Positions 5,063 to 5,650 of a stretch of 5,650 bases of DNA are shown one piece after another. The DNA is taken from the NCBI GenBank assembly GCA_913062735.1, contig CAJXWI010000199.1:1-5650 (forward strand), in the 5' to 3' direction. Origin of the DNA: an uncultured Arcobacter sp. (GTDB lineage Bacteria > Campylobacterota > Campylobacteria > Campylobacterales > Arcobacteraceae). The first letter of the stretch is position 1, and each line of letters opens with the position of its first letter. Under the pieces are notes generated by a model. That model did not search any database. It was given only the letters and a program-made list of their open reading frames with translations, and was not told the origin of the DNA. The position numbers were made by a program, and so were the translations under genes.

Positions 5063-5650
5063 CTAAGTTATTGTTTGTTCAAGATTTATTTCTAAAACAG
5101 TATTCTTTGTCTCTTGAATTTCAGCTACTATTTCCTCAATTTCACTCAAAACATCTATATCTAAAATATTCTTAGAAATATAAACAAACAATTCTTCTTG
5201 ATCATTTATTTCTTCCATTACATAATCATAAGTAAAACCTTTATTTATATTAGATATTTTATCATTTAACAATCCAACATATACGGACGTAGGCATTCTA
5301 TCTTTTGTGAATAAAGTAATTATCGCTTCATTAGAAAGATCAGTCTCTAAGAAATTGAGTACATCAACCAGTAACTCTTTATAGTTAGCTTTTATTGGTA
5401 TTACATAGATAAGTACAAGTATCCATTCCTTATTATTATTTTCAAGGAGTTCATTAATGTATCTTTCAAAATACTCTTTTTTTAAACCACTAAAGAAATA
5501 GTTAATATCAATTTTATAATCTATAATAGCCTGATTCTCATTACTGTGAGTATAGGTAAAGTTATAATCGTAATAAAGAACTAAATGAATAAACTTTTTA
5601 TAATCATCATAATCTTTTATATAGTCTTGTATTAAATTGCACTCATCAAT
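5063..5650 (-). CDS. Hypothetical protein, N-terminus cut by window edge
   Basis: A minus-strand frame is open from the right edge to a TAG at 5065-5063, giving 195 visible residues with no start identified. The in-frame ATG at 5296 (visible residue 119) is treated as internal, because the frame continues open for 118 codons upstream with the same composition and only a weak ribosome site precedes it. I do not recognise the family. Visible features: a Tyr/Asp-rich beginning (DYIKDYDDYKKF, YYDYNFTYTH); a short hydrophobic strand-like segment WILVLIYVIPI (76-86) followed by KANYKELLVDVLNFLE, which resembles an alternating strand and helix fold; and an acidic, probably helical C-terminal part (DIDVLSEIEEIVAEIQET). 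There is no transmembrane helix, no metal or nucleotide motif, and no signal peptide in the visible part. It is probably a soluble cytoplasmic protein. It converges on rnpB across a 539-bp gap, so it may mark the edge of an accessory segment, but nothing else here proves that. Confidence 0.75.
   Translation of the reverse strand: MDECNLIQDYIKDYDDYKKFIHLVLYYDYNFTYTHSNENQAIIDYKIDINYFFSGLKKEYFERYINELLENNNKEWILVLIYVIPIKANYKELLVDVLNFLETDLSNEAIITLFTKDRMPTSVYVGLLNDKISNINKGFTYDYVMEEINDQEELFVYISKNILDIDVLSEIEEIVAEIQETKNTVLEINLEQTIT

Noticed and set aside
5063..5296. A 77-residue gene starting at the ATG at 5296
   Set aside because: The same frame stays open for 118 more codons to the window edge with similar composition, so the ATG is most likely internal.

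Overview
The window reads as AT-rich chromosomal DNA of a member of Campylobacterota (the former Epsilonproteobacteria), most likely of the Arcobacter group. The reasons are the strong A/T bias in third codon positions, promoters made of an extended -10 box without a clear -35, and gene order. A LolC/LolE-type permease gene follows secA, and lolA diverges from secA. As I recall, Campylobacter jejuni (Cj0941c-secA-lolA) and Helicobacter pylori (HP0787-secA-lolA) share this arrangement. The genus is an inference; no 16S rRNA or other marker is present.

Layout from left to right. Positions 1-990 (minus) hold most of a lipoprotein-releasing ABC transporter permease, cut by the left edge. Positions 991-3588 (minus) are secA, whose stop codon directly abuts the permease start. 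Positions 3589-3645 are a compact divergent promoter region: two -10 boxes facing each other inside one 19-bp inverted repeat. Positions 3646-4173 (plus) are lolA. After only 23 bp, which contain a promoter, comes rnpB (about 4197-4523, plus), the RNA subunit of RNase P. Positions 4524-5062 carry no convincing gene. They contain a possible terminator and a dense hairpin-rich element (about 4626-4842) built around a long imperfect inverted repeat. From 5063 to the right edge (minus) lies the C-terminal part of an unrecognised protein gene.

The protein genes form a coherent envelope-biogenesis group. SecA drives preproteins, including prolipoproteins and pre-LolA, through SecYEG. The permease extracts mature lipoproteins from the inner membrane, and LolA carries them across the periplasm. 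The shared divergent promoter could link the expression of the two arms. rnpB is a housekeeping gene with its own promoter.

The least explained DNA is the stretch after rnpB. Its nested and partly competing stem-loops suggest either a dispersed MITE- or REP-like repeat or a structured RNA. I found no CRISPR array, transposase, tRNA or recognisable defence or metabolic novelty.
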